DNA of 64,000 nucleotides from an uncultured Pelagibacteraceae bacterium (GTDB lineage: Bacteria; Pseudomonadota; Alphaproteobacteria; Pelagibacterales; AG-422-B15), in assembly GCA_902614655.1 (NCBI GenBank), contig CACMLX010000002.1:1-64000 (forward strand). The letters are read 5' to 3'. Under the pieces are notes generated by a model that searched no databases, was not told the DNA's origin, and saw only the letters and a list, made by a program, of their open reading frames with translations. A program made the translations under genes and the position numbers. Numbering within the stretch: the stretch's first letter is position 1; every line of letters starts with the position of its first letter. Positions 56,072 to 64,000 of the stretch are shown piece by piece.

Positions 56072-56756
56072 TATCAGATATTTTACCAGTACTATTAATA
56101 TTGAGTATTTGATTTAGAATCTTTGAGGCAATTTGTTTTGGTTTTTTAATTTTACTTTTGTCTTCACCAGGCATTATAATTTCCCTAAATTTTGTATCCA
56201 CTGCATCAGGACAAAATATATTAGCTTTAATATTAGTATTTTTATTTTCATTTGCGTATATTAAAAAAAGTTCATTAATTGCAGTCATTATTGGTTGATA
56301 TACTCCCCAATATTGAGCTTTTGCACTATGCATCTTTGATGAAATAAGTGCTAGTTTTGACTTTTCTGAATTTTTTAACATGCCATGAAAACATTGTATC
56401 ATTCTAACGTTTGCTAAGTAGTTAACTTCAAAAATATTTTTCAGATTTGTCAAATTAATTGATTCAACAGGCGAAAGTTCATTGATAACTCCAGCAGATA
56501 GTATCATTATATCTAATGATTTATCTTTTTTAAAAATTTCTTTTGATAAATTCTCTATTCCCATTTCTAATCTTAAATCAAGAGGAACTATGGTACATTC
56601 ACATCCCATTTGCACTACGATGTCGTGTGTCTCTTCAAGTTTTTGTGTATTCTTTGAAACAATGTAAATATGTTTTGCGATTTTAGCTAATTCTATCGAA
56701 AGAGCTCTTCCAATACCAGAAGAGGCGCCAGTTACCAAGCAATTCAATTTTCTCAT
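56064..56756 (-). CDS. SDR-family NAD(P)-dependent oxidoreductase
   Basis: A 230-residue short-chain dehydrogenase: N-terminal cofactor motif VTGASSGIGRALSIELAK (residues 8-25), LDIMILSAGVINE, catalytic-region Ser in ALISSKMHSAKAQYWGVYQ where Tyr appears as AQYWGVYQPIM (the usual YxxxK is not regular: Tyr then no Lys four residues on). Function unknown. The irregular active site suggests altered catalysis. In many alphaproteobacteria an SDR gene follows cvpA-purF; here it is directly after cvpA. It overlaps the end of der by 8 bases (convergent). Confidence 0.82.
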   Translation of the reverse strand: MRKLNCLVTGASSGIGRALSIELAKIAKHIYIVSKNTQKLEETHDIVVQMGCECTIVPLDLRLEMGIENLSKEIFKKDKSLDIMILSAGVINELSPVESINLTNLKNIFEVNYLANVRMIQCFHGMLKNSEKSKLALISSKMHSAKAQYWGVYQPIMTAINELFLIYANENKNTNIKANIFCPDAVDTKFREIIMPGEDKSKIKKPKQIASKILNQILNINSTGKISDIS

Positions 56757-56757
56757 T

Positions 56758-57279
56758 TTATAAATCTAGATTATTTATATCTTTAAGCTCTCTTGGTATT
56801 TCTTCAAGTAAATTTACACCAAATTTAACAATGTCTTCGAAAGTTCCATTTTTAATGAATCCAGGTAGTGAAACGTATGAGAAATTTATATTAATAAAAA
56901 AAATAAATAAAACAAAAATAATATAGCCTCTGCATATACCTAAAACTCCTCCAAAAGAAAAATCTACTAAACCAGCTTTCCTTGGTTGTATGAGACTAAT
57001 TAATATTCGATTTATAAATGAAATAAAAATATAAGAGACAATTAAAACAAATAAAAAGATTAATATATCAGACAATGTTTGATTAGTTACGTAAGTATCA
57101 ATAAAGGGTCTTAAAAAACTAAAAGAATTTTTTATTATGAAAAAAATTGCAATCCATTTAAAAAGATTAAAAAAGCTTCTAACAATTCCATTTTTAACTC
57201 CAAAGAAAAATGATATGGCAATTACTAATAAAAAAGTAACATCATAAGGATTCAAGAAGTCTGAGAAATCAATTTCCAT
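56758..57279 (-). CDS. cvpA: CvpA family membrane protein
   Basis: A 173-residue protein with four membrane helices and the CvpA pattern: DVTFLLVIAISFFFGVKNGIVRSFFNLFKW near the N terminus and GLVDFSFGGVLGICRGYIIFVLF at about 111-133. In E. coli CvpA is needed for colicin V production, and the family is linked to envelope integrity. The usual downstream purF is absent. The start overlaps the MMPL gene end by 11 bases. Confidence 0.88.
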   Translation of the reverse strand: MEIDFSDFLNPYDVTFLLVIAISFFFGVKNGIVRSFFNLFKWIAIFFIIKNSFSFLRPFIDTYVTNQTLSDILIFLFVLIVSYIFISFINRILISLIQPRKAGLVDFSFGGVLGICRGYIIFVLFIFFININFSYVSLPGFIKNGTFEDIVKFGVNLLEEIPRELKDINNLDL

Positions 57280-59713
57280 TTTCTGAATATGAGTAAAGTT
57301 TTTTTAATAAAATAGGTAACAAAGTTAGACTTCCGATCAAGGCTATGAGCATTGCTAGAGCTGTGAAAACTCCAAAATATATTGTTGGATAAAAATTAGA
57401 AAATATTAAAATTGAAAAACCTGCAATAATTGTAATTGATGTATTTTTAATTGCAACCCCAACAGTTTGATTACATTTTGATATTGTATCATTATGATTT
57501 TTTGTTATAGAAAAGTATTCGCGATAACGGTAAACATAATGAATAGAATTATCTACAGCGATGCCTATAGTTATTGCAGCAATAGTGATTGTCATAAGAT
57601 CTAAAGAGATCGACATCAAACCCATTGTACCCAGTATAGCAAAACAAGCGATTAAGTTTGGCATAATCGCTGCAAGCGCTATTTTTAGAGATCTAAACAA
57701 AAATAATAACATTAAAAAAATACCCAAAAGTACAATGGTTAATGATTTAATTTGAGAGTCAAATAGACTTGAAAGCATATTATTGTAGAGTATCAAAATG
57801 CCAGCAACTGAAACATTAACATTGGTATCAGAGAAATTTTCTTTTATATGTGACTGCAGATTATTTACGAATTCTGACCTTTTTAACTCTGGGTGAGTAT
57901 CAATTAACCTCATAGTAATTCGTGCTTGGTTACTATCAATTAGTACGTATGGTTTAATTATTTGTTCTTTGATATCCTTTGGAAGTTTTTTATATAAAAC
58001 TGAAAGTTCTAATGTATCAAACTCTTGATCAGAATTAAGCTTTTCAGCAGTTCTAACAATCGATGCTATCGATAAAACTTTACCTGCATAAGGATATTCT
58101 TCTAAGTGACTGTGTAAATTTTTAATGATATTAATTTTTTCATTTGTAAACCAATAGTCAGCAGGATCATAATCAATTCCAAAGTCTAAAAACTCCTCGT
58201 CAATTTCATCTATACTTTCATCTTGTTCGTTAAAATCTATTATTATATCTAGAGGTGTAGTGCCACCCAACTTATCATCAATTAGTTTCATTCCTTTATA
58301 GATTTCTGTATTTTTTTTGAAATAATCAACAAAACTATTTTCCACTTTTAATTTTGTTGAACCAAATATGCCTAAACAAAATATTACAAGAAAAGTAAAT
58401 AATAAAAGATTTGGTGCACTTAAGACAATCTTTGCAAAAAAATCATTTTGTATTTTACTCTCAACAGCTTTTGATACTTTTAAATTTAATGAGTTGATTA
58501 AAAGTGGCAAAAATATAAAACTTGTTGCGTAAGTTATAAATAAACCTACACACATCATGAGCCCAAAGTCCATAACTGGCTTTATGCCGCTTGTATATAA
58601 TGTTGCAAAAGCAAAAATACTTGTTAATGCCGCATAGAGGCATGGCTTATACATGTATTTAATGGTTTGCAAAAGTATTAATTCCCTGGATCGACTTTCT
58701 GACTCCATCAAGAGTTGTCGATATCTTACGACAATATGCACTGTCATAGATAACGATAATATAAGCATTAGCATTATAAAATTTGACGAAATGACTGTAA
58801 CTTTCCATTGAAGTAGAGACACAGTGCCTGTCATTATAATTAGTGAAACTAGACAATTTGCAATACACACAAACATCCAGGCTTGGTCTCGAAATACGAT
58901 ATAAAGAACTAGTAATATAAAAATCAAAGCACCAATTCCAAAAATCATAATATCATTTTTCACAAACGTTATTGTGTCATCAGCAATCATGGAAACTCCG
59001 CCTAAGTGAAGTTTTAGGTTCGTAGATTTTTCAGATTTAATAATTTCTCTTATTTCATTTATGCTATTATGCCGTTTAACATCAAATGCTTTTTTATTTA
59101 ATTTATATTTTTGGTTGATTGAATTTAGATAGATCTTTTCCTCATTTGATAATATTTTTTTATCAATAAGTCTTTCGCGTTCTTTGATAAGAAAATTATA
59201 GTCTACATCTTTTTTAAAATTAATAATAATACCTGTGCTTGTAGCATCTTCACTTATTAACAAATTCTTAAATATTGGGCTCTGAAGTAATTCACTTTCA
59301 GCATCATTCAGATCTACATTAGGAGATTTGATCGTTAGGATTTCGTTAACAAGGTCTGAAAGACTCTGATTATTTATTTCCAATAGTGGTGCATCAAATA
59401 TCGATTGCACACTTTCTACCCATTGTAGTTTATTTACTTTATCAATGAATAACTGGATTTGCTCTAAATTTTTTTTTGTAATAATCCTTTTTTTATCAGT
59501 AAATGTAACAATTAAAAAATCATTTGATCCATAATTATCTATGATCTCCCTGTACTTTTTTAAATCTTTGTCTTGTTCCAAGATCAATGTATCAGATGAT
59601 GCATCAAGTTGGAAATCCCGAGTACTATACGCAAAAAAAATAACTATTCCTAATAGGATTATTAATACAAAGTTTGAATAGCTATTAATTAACAGATTAT
59701 ATAGTCTTTCCAT
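57269..59713 (-). CDS. MMPL/RND-family transporter
   Basis: An 814-residue RND superfamily protein with the two-bundle MMPL/HpnN layout: TM1 (about 12-30), a large periplasmic loop, TM2-6 (about 250-400), a second helix and loop (about 430-640), and a final bundle with ITIAAITIGIAVDNSIHYVYRYRE. The GIAVDNSIHY segment carries the proton-relay Asp. Such proteins export lipids, hopanoids or fatty acid derivatives to the outer membrane or periplasm. It overlaps cvpA by 11 bases and abuts alr by 1 base. Confidence 0.85.
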   Translation of the reverse strand: MERLYNLLINSYSNFVLIILLGIVIFFAYSTRDFQLDASSDTLILEQDKDLKKYREIIDNYGSNDFLIVTFTDKKRIITKKNLEQIQLFIDKVNKLQWVESVQSIFDAPLLEINNQSLSDLVNEILTIKSPNVDLNDAESELLQSPIFKNLLISEDATSTGIIINFKKDVDYNFLIKERERLIDKKILSNEEKIYLNSINQKYKLNKKAFDVKRHNSINEIREIIKSEKSTNLKLHLGGVSMIADDTITFVKNDIMIFGIGALIFILLVLYIVFRDQAWMFVCIANCLVSLIIMTGTVSLLQWKVTVISSNFIMLMLILSLSMTVHIVVRYRQLLMESESRSRELILLQTIKYMYKPCLYAALTSIFAFATLYTSGIKPVMDFGLMMCVGLFITYATSFIFLPLLINSLNLKVSKAVESKIQNDFFAKIVLSAPNLLLFTFLVIFCLGIFGSTKLKVENSFVDYFKKNTEIYKGMKLIDDKLGGTTPLDIIIDFNEQDESIDEIDEEFLDFGIDYDPADYWFTNEKINIIKNLHSHLEEYPYAGKVLSIASIVRTAEKLNSDQEFDTLELSVLYKKLPKDIKEQIIKPYVLIDSNQARITMRLIDTHPELKRSEFVNNLQSHIKENFSDTNVNVSVAGILILYNNMLSSLFDSQIKSLTIVLLGIFLMLLFLFRSLKIALAAIMPNLIACFAILGTMGLMSISLDLMTITIAAITIGIAVDNSIHYVYRYREYFSITKNHNDTISKCNQTVGVAIKNTSITIIAGFSILIFSNFYPTIYFGVFTALAMLIALIGSLTLLPILLKKLYSYSENGN

Positions 59714-60816
59714 TAATTAGAAATATATCTTCTTTGATATCTTTTGCCTAGACTTGTTAGTATTTCATAAGGAATTGTATTTATTTTTTTGGCGATTGTG
59801 CTTATAGAATTAGTGTTTCCAATAATTTCGAACTGATGATCATTTTTCTTGCAGTCAACTTTTATTCTTGATAAGTCAATAGTTATTAAATCCATTGAAA
59901 CCCTTCCCACGATTGGTAAATTTTTATTTTTATAAATAACTCTGAAATTATTTGAGAATAATCTGTTGAAACCATCTGCATAACCAAGAGATAATGTACC
60001 TATCTTCATATTTGATTTAGCGGTATATGTTGCTCCATAACCAATGGTGTCTCCTTTAACAATCTCTCTAACCTGTATTAACCGTGCTTTTAAGTTTACT
60101 ACATGGTTATAAATTATCCTTTCATTTTTTTGACACTTACCACCATAAAGAGATATGCCCGGGCGCACCATATCAAAGTGATATTTTTTTCCTAGCAAAA
60201 CGCCAGCAGAATTTGAAAGACTATGTAGCGCATTAGGAAAATTTTTTTTAATATTTACAAAATCTTTTAACTGGGATTTATTTAGTTTAGACGAAGTGTC
60301 ATCAGCACAAGAAAGATGACTCATAACCAGCTTTATTCTTGATTTAGTAATAAATTCTTTTTTATTTTTGATCAAATAAGCAGTTTCTTTATAGTCAAAG
60401 CCAAGACGAGACATTCCAGTGTCAAAATGTAGGGCAATATCAAGATTGATATTTTTTCTTTTTTGATAAGACTCAATTATCTTAAGTTGTTCTAAGCTAT
60501 TTATTACAGGAATTAATTTCTTTTCCTTTATTAACCTTAAGTTATTTGTGATAAGCCCATTGAGTATAAATATTGTAATTATTTTACTTATCTTTCTTAA
60601 TTCAACAGCTTCATTAGTAGTTGCAACAAAAAAATTTTTACAACCTGCACTAATTAGTGAAGGCACTACTTTATTTGCACCTAAGCCATAGGCATCGGCT
60701 TTAACAGTTGATGCAACTATACAGTTGTTTCCAACTTTTTTTTTTATAATTTTGAAGTTTTTTTTTATAGCCTCTAAATTTATGTCAAGAAAAGTTTTTT
60801 TATCATAATTCTGCAT
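59713..60816 (-). CDS. alr: Alanine racemase
   Basis: PLP enzyme making D-alanine for peptidoglycan. The PLP-binding lysine is Lys39 in STVKADAYGLG; the second catalytic Tyr is in TIGYGATYTAKS; LSLGYADGFNRL and IVGRVSMDLITID also match. I use the ATG at 60816 (367 aa), since the longer open frame to 60894 overlaps dnaB and adds a stretch with no family resemblance. Adjacent to dnaB, as in many alphaproteobacteria. Confidence 0.93.
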   Translation of the reverse strand: MQNYDKKTFLDINLEAIKKNFKIIKKKVGNNCIVASTVKADAYGLGANKVVPSLISAGCKNFFVATTNEAVELRKISKIITIFILNGLITNNLRLIKEKKLIPVINSLEQLKIIESYQKRKNINLDIALHFDTGMSRLGFDYKETAYLIKNKKEFITKSRIKLVMSHLSCADDTSSKLNKSQLKDFVNIKKNFPNALHSLSNSAGVLLGKKYHFDMVRPGISLYGGKCQKNERIIYNHVVNLKARLIQVREIVKGDTIGYGATYTAKSNMKIGTLSLGYADGFNRLFSNNFRVIYKNKNLPIVGRVSMDLITIDLSRIKVDCKKNDHQFEIIGNTNSISTIAKKINTIPYEILTSLGKRYQRRYISN

Positions 60817-60829
60817 AAGAATGATTATT

Positions 60830-62287
60830 TTACTCGTATTTGTCTGAATGATCTTTGTGAATAAAATTTCCAAACCTAGTAAACTTTGCGTCAAAGCTTA
60901 ATTTCACATTGCCTGTAGGGCCATGCCTTTGTTTCATAATTAAAAGATCAGCCTGTCCATATATTTCATCCATCTTTTGTTGCCATTCAATAAAATCTGC
61001 TGTTCCTGGAGACGGTGCATTTTTCTCAAGGTAATACTCTTCTCTGTAAATAAACATAACCACATCAGAGTCCTGTTCAATTGAACCTGACTCTCTTAAG
61101 TCAGATAGTTGTGGTTTCTTATCTTCCCTTTGCTCAACCTGCCTTGACAATTGAGATAATGCAATTATTGGAATATTTAGCTCTTTAGCCAATGCTTTGA
61201 GGCCTTGAGTAATCTCTGAAATTTCAAGTACTCGAGATTCATTTCTTGAAGTTTTGCTTGGCCTTAATAATTGTAAATAGTCCACAACTATCATACCTAA
61301 GCCATTTTTTCTTTTTAGTCTCCTCGCTCTTGAAGCAAGCGTGCCAATATTCAGTGCTGGTGTATCATCTATATAAAGTGGTATCTCAAGAACATCTTTA
61401 GATATAGAAACTAAGTTATCCAAATCATTTTCCGATAGATTACCTCTTCTTATATCATTAGAACTTATTCTTGCTTGTTCAGACAAGATTCTTCGTGCTA
61501 ATTGTTCTGATGACATTTCTAGTGAAAAAAACAAAACACTTGAGTCCATATCATTAGAAACGTGAGCATTTTTGGATATATTAAAAGCAATATTCGTTGC
61601 AAGAGATGTCTTTCCCATTGACGGTCTGCCAGCAATTATTATTAGATCTGACGGATGAAAACCTCCTAGTTTTGAATCCAAGTCTGTGAAATCAGATGAA
61701 ATTCCAACAACTGTACTGTCTTTTTCAAAAGCTTTTTTTGCTAGATCAATTGCTTCCTCAACAGAATTACGAAAGGATTGAACGTTATTTTGACCTGTTC
61801 CTTTTTCAGAAATTTGATACAAACTTTTTTCCGCTTCTTCAATGAGTTCTTCAGGTTTTATCTCCATGTTGCTTTCAATCGCATCGTGTTGAACTTTTCC
61901 TCCAAGTTCATACAACCCACGTCTTACTGCTAAGTCATAAATAATTTTTGCATAATTTTTTGCATAATCTAGTGATACAGCAGAGTTTGCTAATCTAAGA
62001 AGATATTTAGATCCACCAATTTCTTCTAAATTTTTCTCTACTTCAAAATAACTTTTTAGTGTGATTGGAGTTGCTATTTGGCCGTTGGATATCTGTTTGC
62101 TTATAACCTCAAATATTATTTTGTGAACAGGTTCAAAAAAATGATCAGTATTTATAGATTCAGAGACGTCATAATATATTTCGTTATTAATTAATATTGC
62201 TCCTAGTATTCCTTGCTCTGCCTCAACATTGTGTGGCAATTCTTTAAGGTTCAGAGAGTTGCTTTGAATTTGAACTGTTGATGACAT
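60830..62287 (-). CDS. dnaB: Replicative DNA helicase
   Basis: Hexameric helicase of the replication fork. N-terminal domain (LPHNVEAEQGILGAILIN, DHFFEPVHKIIFE) and a RecA-like C-terminal motor with Walker A AGRPSMGKT (219-227), Walker B-type IVVDYLQLLRPS, and SQLSRQVEQREDKKPQLSDLRESGSIEQDSDVV (arginine finger region). 485 aa with the ATG at 62287, which I prefer over the TTG three codons upstream. Confidence 0.96.
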   Translation of the reverse strand: MSSTVQIQSNSLNLKELPHNVEAEQGILGAILINNEIYYDVSESINTDHFFEPVHKIIFEVISKQISNGQIATPITLKSYFEVEKNLEEIGGSKYLLRLANSAVSLDYAKNYAKIIYDLAVRRGLYELGGKVQHDAIESNMEIKPEELIEEAEKSLYQISEKGTGQNNVQSFRNSVEEAIDLAKKAFEKDSTVVGISSDFTDLDSKLGGFHPSDLIIIAGRPSMGKTSLATNIAFNISKNAHVSNDMDSSVLFFSLEMSSEQLARRILSEQARISSNDIRRGNLSENDLDNLVSISKDVLEIPLYIDDTPALNIGTLASRARRLKRKNGLGMIVVDYLQLLRPSKTSRNESRVLEISEITQGLKALAKELNIPIIALSQLSRQVEQREDKKPQLSDLRESGSIEQDSDVVMFIYREEYYLEKNAPSPGTADFIEWQQKMDEIYGQADLLIMKQRHGPTGNVKLSFDAKFTRFGNFIHKDHSDKYE

Positions 62288-62433
62288 TGATTTCAATAAA
62301 TATTAAAATCATTATTTTGTCAGCATTTTTTAATTAAAAGATATTAACAGATTATCTGGTATGTTAGTATCAAAAACATAATATCTAACAATACAAATAA
62401 AAGCTAAATAATTGAAATAATAGGAAATTGTAT

Positions 62434-62880
62434 TTAACTCTTTTTTACAATTTCAACTTTTAGGTGAGCTGTAATTTCATCGTAGAGTCGAACATGTATA
62501 TGATGCTCTCCAAGAACATTAATTTGACCGATTGCCAAATTATCTGCATTAAGTTCCAAAGAGTAATCATTATAAATAGCATCAACTATTTGCTTTTGAT
62601 TGACATTCCCATATAATTTGCCTTCATCGTTGGCTTCCATCGATATCTTTATAATTTGACCGTCAATTTTTGATTGGGTCGTCTTAGCTTCCTCAGTTTT
62701 AATTTCGTTGTTTTTATTAATTATTGACATTTTAGAGGCTAAGTCTTCTCTATTTTTTTTATTAGCAAATAAAGCTTTTTTCATTGGTATAAGGTAGTTT
62801 GTTGCATAACCATCTTTTACATTTACTATTTCACCAGCTTTACCTAATTTGTTTAGGGTTTCTAAAAGTATGATTTCCAT
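62434..62880 (-). CDS. rplI: 50S ribosomal protein bL9
   Basis: 148-residue ribosomal protein: MEIILLETLNKLGKAGEIVNVKDGYATNYLIP, the standard N-terminal domain, then a long connecting helix and the C-terminal RNA-binding domain ending VLGEHHIHVRLYDEITAHLKVEI. Full length. It forms an operon with rpsF and rpsR upstream; a 146-base gap to dnaB contains no gene and no hairpin I could identify. Confidence 0.96.
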   Translation of the reverse strand: MEIILLETLNKLGKAGEIVNVKDGYATNYLIPMKKALFANKKNREDLASKMSIINKNNEIKTEEAKTTQSKIDGQIIKISMEANDEGKLYGNVNQKQIVDAIYNDYSLELNADNLAIGQINVLGEHHIHVRLYDEITAHLKVEIVKKS

Positions 62881-62881
62881 A

Positions 62882-63076
62882 TTATTTTCCAGTATATGGC
62901 AATAGAGCTAAGTATCTAGCTCTTTTAATAGCTGTAGATAAATCTTTTTGTTTTTTTATTGATATATAACTAATTCTTCTTGGAGTAATTTTTCCTTTTT
63001 CAGAAATAAATTTCTTTAGAGATATAATATCTTTATAATCAAATGATTTATTGTTTTTTTTATCAGTTCTGACCAC
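62882..63076 (-). CDS. rpsR: 30S ribosomal protein bS18
   Basis: 64-residue ribosomal protein: [50 protein letters not shown], a near-complete S18 core, somewhat shorter at the N terminus than E. coli S18 (75 aa). The start is GTG at 63076. It is 1 base from rplI and 5 bases after rpsF. Confidence 0.96.
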   Translation of the reverse strand: MVRTDKKNNKSFDYKDIISLKKFISEKGKITPRRISYISIKKQKDLSTAIKRARYLALLPYTGK

Positions 63077-63081
63077 TTATA

Positions 63082-63408
63082 TCATTCCTTATCTTTCATC
63101 ATTAGTGTTGGAGTTTCACCAAATGATTTAACTTTGACAGATAAATATCTTAATATATTTTCATTAAGGTTTAGCTTTGCATTCAATGTGTCTATTTTAT
63201 CTTGCGGCATTTCAATATTCATAAATTCGTAAAAAGCTTTTTTATTTTCTTTGATTGGGTAGGCTAGATTTCTAAGCCCCCAACTTTCTTTATAAACTAC
63301 ATTTCCATTCAGCTCAGTCAGTATATCTTCATAATTTTTCAATTCAGCCGTTAAATCAGAAGTGCTTAATTCCTGTCTGAGTAGTATTACATGTTCAAAT
63401 AGAGCCAT
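63082..63408 (-). CDS. rpsF: 30S ribosomal protein bS6
   Basis: 108-residue ribosomal protein: FEHVILLRQELSTSDLTAEL, WGLRNLAYPIKENKKAFYEFMNIE and LNLNENILRYLSVKV are the S6 signatures; it partners S18 on the small subunit. First gene of the rpsF-rpsR-rplI operon, divergent from fabD. Confidence 0.96.
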   Translation of the reverse strand: MALFEHVILLRQELSTSDLTAELKNYEDILTELNGNVVYKESWGLRNLAYPIKENKKAFYEFMNIEMPQDKIDTLNAKLNLNENILRYLSVKVKSFGETPTLMMKDKE

Positions 63409-63425
63409 AAATAATTTATATTTAA

Positions 63426-63454
63426 TATTAAAAGTGGAATAAATATTCTATAAT
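63426..63454 (+). promoter_or_regulatory. Possible fabD promoter in the rpsF-fabD intergenic region
   Basis: A consensus TATAAT (63449-63454) lies 27 bases before the fabD ATG, with a poor -35 (TATTAA at 63426) at 17 bp. On the other strand TTGCTT and TATTTA, 17 bp apart, overlap it and could drive rpsF, so the two divergent promoters may share the 72-bp gap. Confidence 0.4.
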
Positions 63455-63480
63455 CTTAATTTAAGCAAGTACTCTTTTTG

Positions 63481-64000
63481 ATGAAAACAGCATTAATTTT
63501 CCCTGGTCAAGGCTCACAATATGTTGGAATGGGACGTGATTTTTATGATAAGTATCAAACATCAAGAGAAATCTTTTTAAAGCTTGATCATTTACTAAAT
63601 AGGGATATTTCAGGATTAATTTTCTCTGGGGATAAAGATGAGCTTTCACAAACTCAAAATTCTCAACCAGCAATTATGGCAACAAGTATTGCAATTTTGA
63701 ATACTTTAATTTCAGAAGATCTTATTTCGAACAACTCATTTCAAGCTGTAGCAGGTCACTCTTTAGGAGAGTATAGTGCATTGGTTGCAAATAAAAGCTT
63801 AACGTTTGAGGAGTCTGCAGCATTATTAGAAGTTAGGTCAAAGGCAATGCAAGAGTGTATGCCTTTAGGAACAGGTGGAATGATTGCAATAATTGGCTCT
63901 AAAAATAATAATATTAAAAATTTAATTGAAAATCCTTCTATAAAGGGCAGAGTGTATATTGCAAATGACAATGCTGATGGACAAATAGTTCTTAGTGGGG
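63481..64000 (+). CDS. fabD: Malonyl-CoA:ACP transacylase, 5' part (runs off the window)
   Basis: Fatty acid synthesis enzyme loading malonate onto acyl carrier protein. The frame is open from ATG 63481 to the window edge (about 173 residues of some 310): MKTALIFPGQGSQYVGMGRD at the start, the nucleophile Ser94 in AGHSLGEYSAL, and the conserved Arg in LEVRSKAMQE. Truncated only by the window limit. The order fabD divergent to rpsF is common in alphaproteobacteria. Confidence 0.95.
   Translation, partial: MKTALIFPGQGSQYVGMGRDFYDKYQTSREIFLKLDHLLNRDISGLIFSGDKDELSQTQNSQPAIMATSIAILNTLISEDLISNNSFQAVAGHSLGEYSALVANKSLTFEESAALLEVRSKAMQECMPLGTGGMIAIIGSKNNNIKNLIENPSIKGRVYIANDNADGQIVLSG

Noticed and set aside
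60817-60894. Longer N terminus for alanine racemase
   Set aside because: It would overlap dnaB by about 65 bases, and the added residues do not resemble the family.

Overview
The window reads as a piece of a compact, AT-rich (about one third G+C by eye) free-living alphaproteobacterial chromosome, probably from a marine heterotroph. Signs of this are the alphaproteobacterial DksA with a reduced zinc finger, a GAAC-N7-GAAC LexA-type box in front of recA, a eukaryotic-type NADP isocitrate dehydrogenase, alphaproteobacterial gene orders (rpsF-rpsR-rplI-dnaB-alr...cvpA; panB-yfgM-bamB-der), a four-subunit sarcosine oxidase, very short intergenic gaps and many overlapping gene ends. The species cannot be named from the sequence alone. 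I saw no rRNA, tRNA, CRISPR array, transposase or integrase.

Region 1 (1-19.8 kb) handles methylated compounds. It has the end of a fused betaine-type ABC permease, its periplasmic binding protein, a DMT exporter, a homocysteine S-methyltransferase (minus strand), and then a long plus-strand run: a DmdA/GcvT-like demethylase, a copper-handling block (SCO1, small lipoprotein, PCuAC, Met-rich DUF2182, DUF1326), a dimethylglycine dehydrogenase-like flavoprotein, ZapE, a DadA-like oxidase, sarcosine oxidase soxBDAG, DUF983 and an MBL-fold hydrolase. Together these could take up glycine betaine (or DMSP) and demethylate it stepwise to glycine, feeding methyl groups to homocysteine and tetrahydrofolate.

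Region 2 (19.8-33.8 kb) is housekeeping and stress: PAP2 phosphatase, a redox/electrophile cluster (MDR reductase, pirin, glutathione peroxidase, RutE-like nitroreductase), DusA, a second DMT exporter, a VWA/MoxR pair, dksA, recA, alaS, icd and a LOG-family protein. Region 3 (33.7-43.0 kb) is a five-gene minus-strand efflux operon, tolC-padR-adaptor-RND-RND, whose upstream region carries two perfect inverted repeats 30 bp apart that look like PadR operators.

Region 4 (43-52.5 kb) holds rlmE, guaB, a TPR protein and guaA. It is followed by an accessory stretch in which the 3' end of guaA is echoed by two degenerate 56-bp direct repeats, each just upstream of a methyltransferase gene. This looks like the scar of site-specific integration at guaA. 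A GNAT, a photolyase, an unknown membrane protein and a cupin follow.

Region 5 (52.5-64 kb) returns to core genes: panB, yfgM, bamB and a Der GTPase that lacks its entire first GTPase domain. On the minus strand are an SDR, cvpA, an MMPL/RND transporter, alr, dnaB, rplI, rpsR and rpsF. The 5' part of fabD runs off the right edge.
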